A stretch of DNA of 64,000 nucleotides, taken from NCBI RefSeq assembly GCF_030463565.1, contig NC_134656.1, positions 6,000,501-6,064,500 on the forward strand. The letters run 5' to 3'. The DNA is from Pelecanus crispus (taxonomy: Eukaryota; Chordata; Aves; Pelecaniformes; Pelecanidae). The translations under genes and the position numbers were made by a program. Of this stretch, positions 63,590-64,000 are shown piece by piece. The stretch's first letter is position 1. Each line of letters opens with the position of its first letter. The notes beneath the pieces are model-generated. The model saw only the letters and a program-made list of their open reading frames with translations. It made no database searches and was not told the DNA's origin.

Positions 63590-63690
63590 CCTCCCCCCCG
63601 CCTCCCCCTCCTCTTCCCCTCCCTCTCTCCCCCCTTCTCACCCCCTCCCTCTCTCCCCCCTTCTCTCCCTCTCTCCCCCCCCTCACCCCC
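63590..63690 (+). repeat. 101-nt polypyrimidine tract at the exon 2 acceptor
   Basis: Only three of 101 bases are purines (G at 63600, A at 63640 and 63685). The tract contains a partly tandem C/T unit (CCCTCCCTCTCTCCCCCCTT, repeated from about 63617 and 63644). It is far longer than an ordinary polypyrimidine tract. It would be a strong U2AF65/PTB landing site and could form triplex DNA. Confidence 0.9.
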
Positions 63691-63697
63691 GCCGCAG

Positions 63698-63827
63698 CCT
63701 GCGCGGCCGCGGAGCCGCCGCTGCGCTGGGAGCCGCGGTGCCGGCAGCAGCTCCGCCACCTGCAGGACGGCGCCAGGATCGCGGCGCGGCTGCCGCCCCG
63801 CCTGGAGGGGCGCTGGGTCTCCACCGG
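63698..63827 (+). CDS. APCDD1L: APCDD1L exon 2 (start of mature ectodomain)
   Basis: The 130-nt exon is flanked by CGCAG and GTAAGG and enters in phase 1 and leaves in phase 2. It continues residues 13-56: a CAAA stretch ending the signal peptide, then PPLRWEPRC, a QQLRHLQDGARI helix-like segment and LPPRLEGRWVSTG. The LPPxLxGxWxSTG block is the conserved opening of the first APCDDC domain. In family members the next exon continues CEVR, which fits the split Gly codon. LRWEP favours APCDD1L over APCDD1 as I recall the two paralogues. APCDD1 is a membrane-tethered glycoprotein that inhibits Wnt signalling; APCDD1L shares its two-domain architecture but is less studied. The remainder of the gene lies beyond 64000. 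Confidence 0.88.
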
Positions 63828-64000
63828 GTAAGGGCGCACCCCAGCCCCGGGTAGGGCCCCCACCCCCGGGAGCGCACCCCAACCCAGGGTAGGGCCCCCC
63901 ACCCCCGGGTAGGGCCCCCACCCCCGGGAGCGCACCCCACCCCCGGGTAGGGCCCCCACCCCCGGGAGCACACCCCAACCCCGGGTAGGGCCCCCCACCC
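63828..64000 (+). repeat. C-rich minisatellite starting at the exon 2 donor, 19-bp units, runs off the window
   Basis: Two unit types of about 19-20 bp alternate: X, GGGAGCGCACCCCAACCCC, and Y, GGGTAGGGCCCCCACCCCC. The order is roughly X-Y-X-Y-Y-X-Y-X-Y. The first X-like unit begins within the splice donor itself. Y units carry GGGTAGGG at 63849, 63887, 63907, 63945 and 63983, closely resembling the true donor context CCGG|GTAAGGG. The array continues to the last base, so total length is unknown. The minus strand is G-rich and could form G-quadruplexes. Confidence 0.92.

Larger units (their letters stand above)
50915..63697 (+). other. APCDD1L intron 1 (12.8 kb)
   Basis: Bounded by GTAGGT at 50915 and CGCAG at 63693-63697, a GT-AG intron of 12,783 bp in phase 1. 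The 5' portion to about 51.9 kb is CpG-rich and includes an 11-bp minisatellite. The middle is AT-rich with old repeats (CR1 fragment near 56.1 kb, SINE-like fragments near 58.6 and 61.1 kb, hairpin repeat near 58.8 kb). The last 400 bp return to high GC. No further coding exon with APCDD1-family similarity was seen within it. Confidence 0.7.
63290..64000. promoter_or_regulatory. CpG-rich block around APCDD1L exon 2
   Basis: From about 63290 to the right edge GC is very high with many CpGs. It surrounds the exon 2 acceptor and exon. Such a second CpG-rich block 12 kb downstream of the first exon could be an intragenic CpG island or an alternative promoter, or simply GC-rich coding and minisatellite DNA. 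No independent evidence for initiation was seen. Confidence 0.5.

Noticed and set aside
63698-63827. APCDD1 instead of APCDD1L
   Set aside because: The APCDD1 N-terminal region that I recall is longer and lacks the LRWEP motif. The call remains a judgement from memory, and a full alignment would settle it.
63184-63998. 264-codon minus-strand glycine-rich frame across exon 2
   Set aside because: It is the antisense shadow of exon 2 and the C-rich minisatellite.
63828-64000. CRISPR-like array
   Set aside because: Units are contiguous with no unique spacers, and the genome is vertebrate. The same applies to the 21-bp and 11-bp arrays.

Overview
This is a vertebrate genomic window and almost certainly avian. 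The diagnostic feature is a CR1 LINE fragment at about 39.6-40.6 kb whose 3' end carries the characteristic octamer tail and whose reverse transcriptase tail is readable on the minus strand. No Alu, L1 or other mammal-specific repeats are visible, recognisable repeats are sparse, and there are no prokaryotic gene arrays. The species cannot be fixed from the sequence alone.

Only one protein-coding gene can be supported: the first two coding exons of an APCDD1-family gene on the plus strand, best matched to APCDD1L (APC down-regulated 1-like). Exon 1 (ATG at 50878, strong Kozak context, coding part 50878-50914) encodes most of a signal peptide. Exon 2 (63698-63827) encodes the start of the mature ectodomain. 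The two join in phase across a 12.8 kb intron, and exon 2 ends in a phase-2 donor, so the rest of the gene lies beyond the right edge of the window.

Layout: 1-49.6 kb is gene-free flank upstream of the gene. It holds mostly unique AT-rich DNA, a decayed Ty3/gypsy-like pol fragment (23.6-24.2 kb), the CR1 fragment, a possible hAT-like relic (44.2 kb), dispersed amniote hairpin repeats and several alternating purine-pyrimidine tracts. From 49.65 to 51.9 kb is a CpG-island promoter region with a 27-unit GC-rich minisatellite (21-bp unit, 105-bp higher-order unit) upstream of exon 1 and an 11-bp purine-rich minisatellite just inside intron 1. From 51.9 to 63.3 kb is intron 1, with an ancient CR1 fragment, MIR/CORE-SINE-like fragments and a long-armed hairpin repeat. 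From 63.3 kb to the end is a second CpG-rich block around exon 2. It contains a 16-base G run, a 101-nt polypyrimidine tract at the acceptor and a third minisatellite, starting at the exon 2 donor, that repeats a splice-donor-like sequence.

The most unusual signal is the repeat architecture around the gene's first two exons: three unrelated tandem arrays of opposite strand skew, plus a splice acceptor that appears to use a distant branch point. Open reading frames elsewhere, including frames of 298 to 363 codons between about 49.5 and 50.6 kb, are best explained by repeat periodicity or GC content rather than genes.
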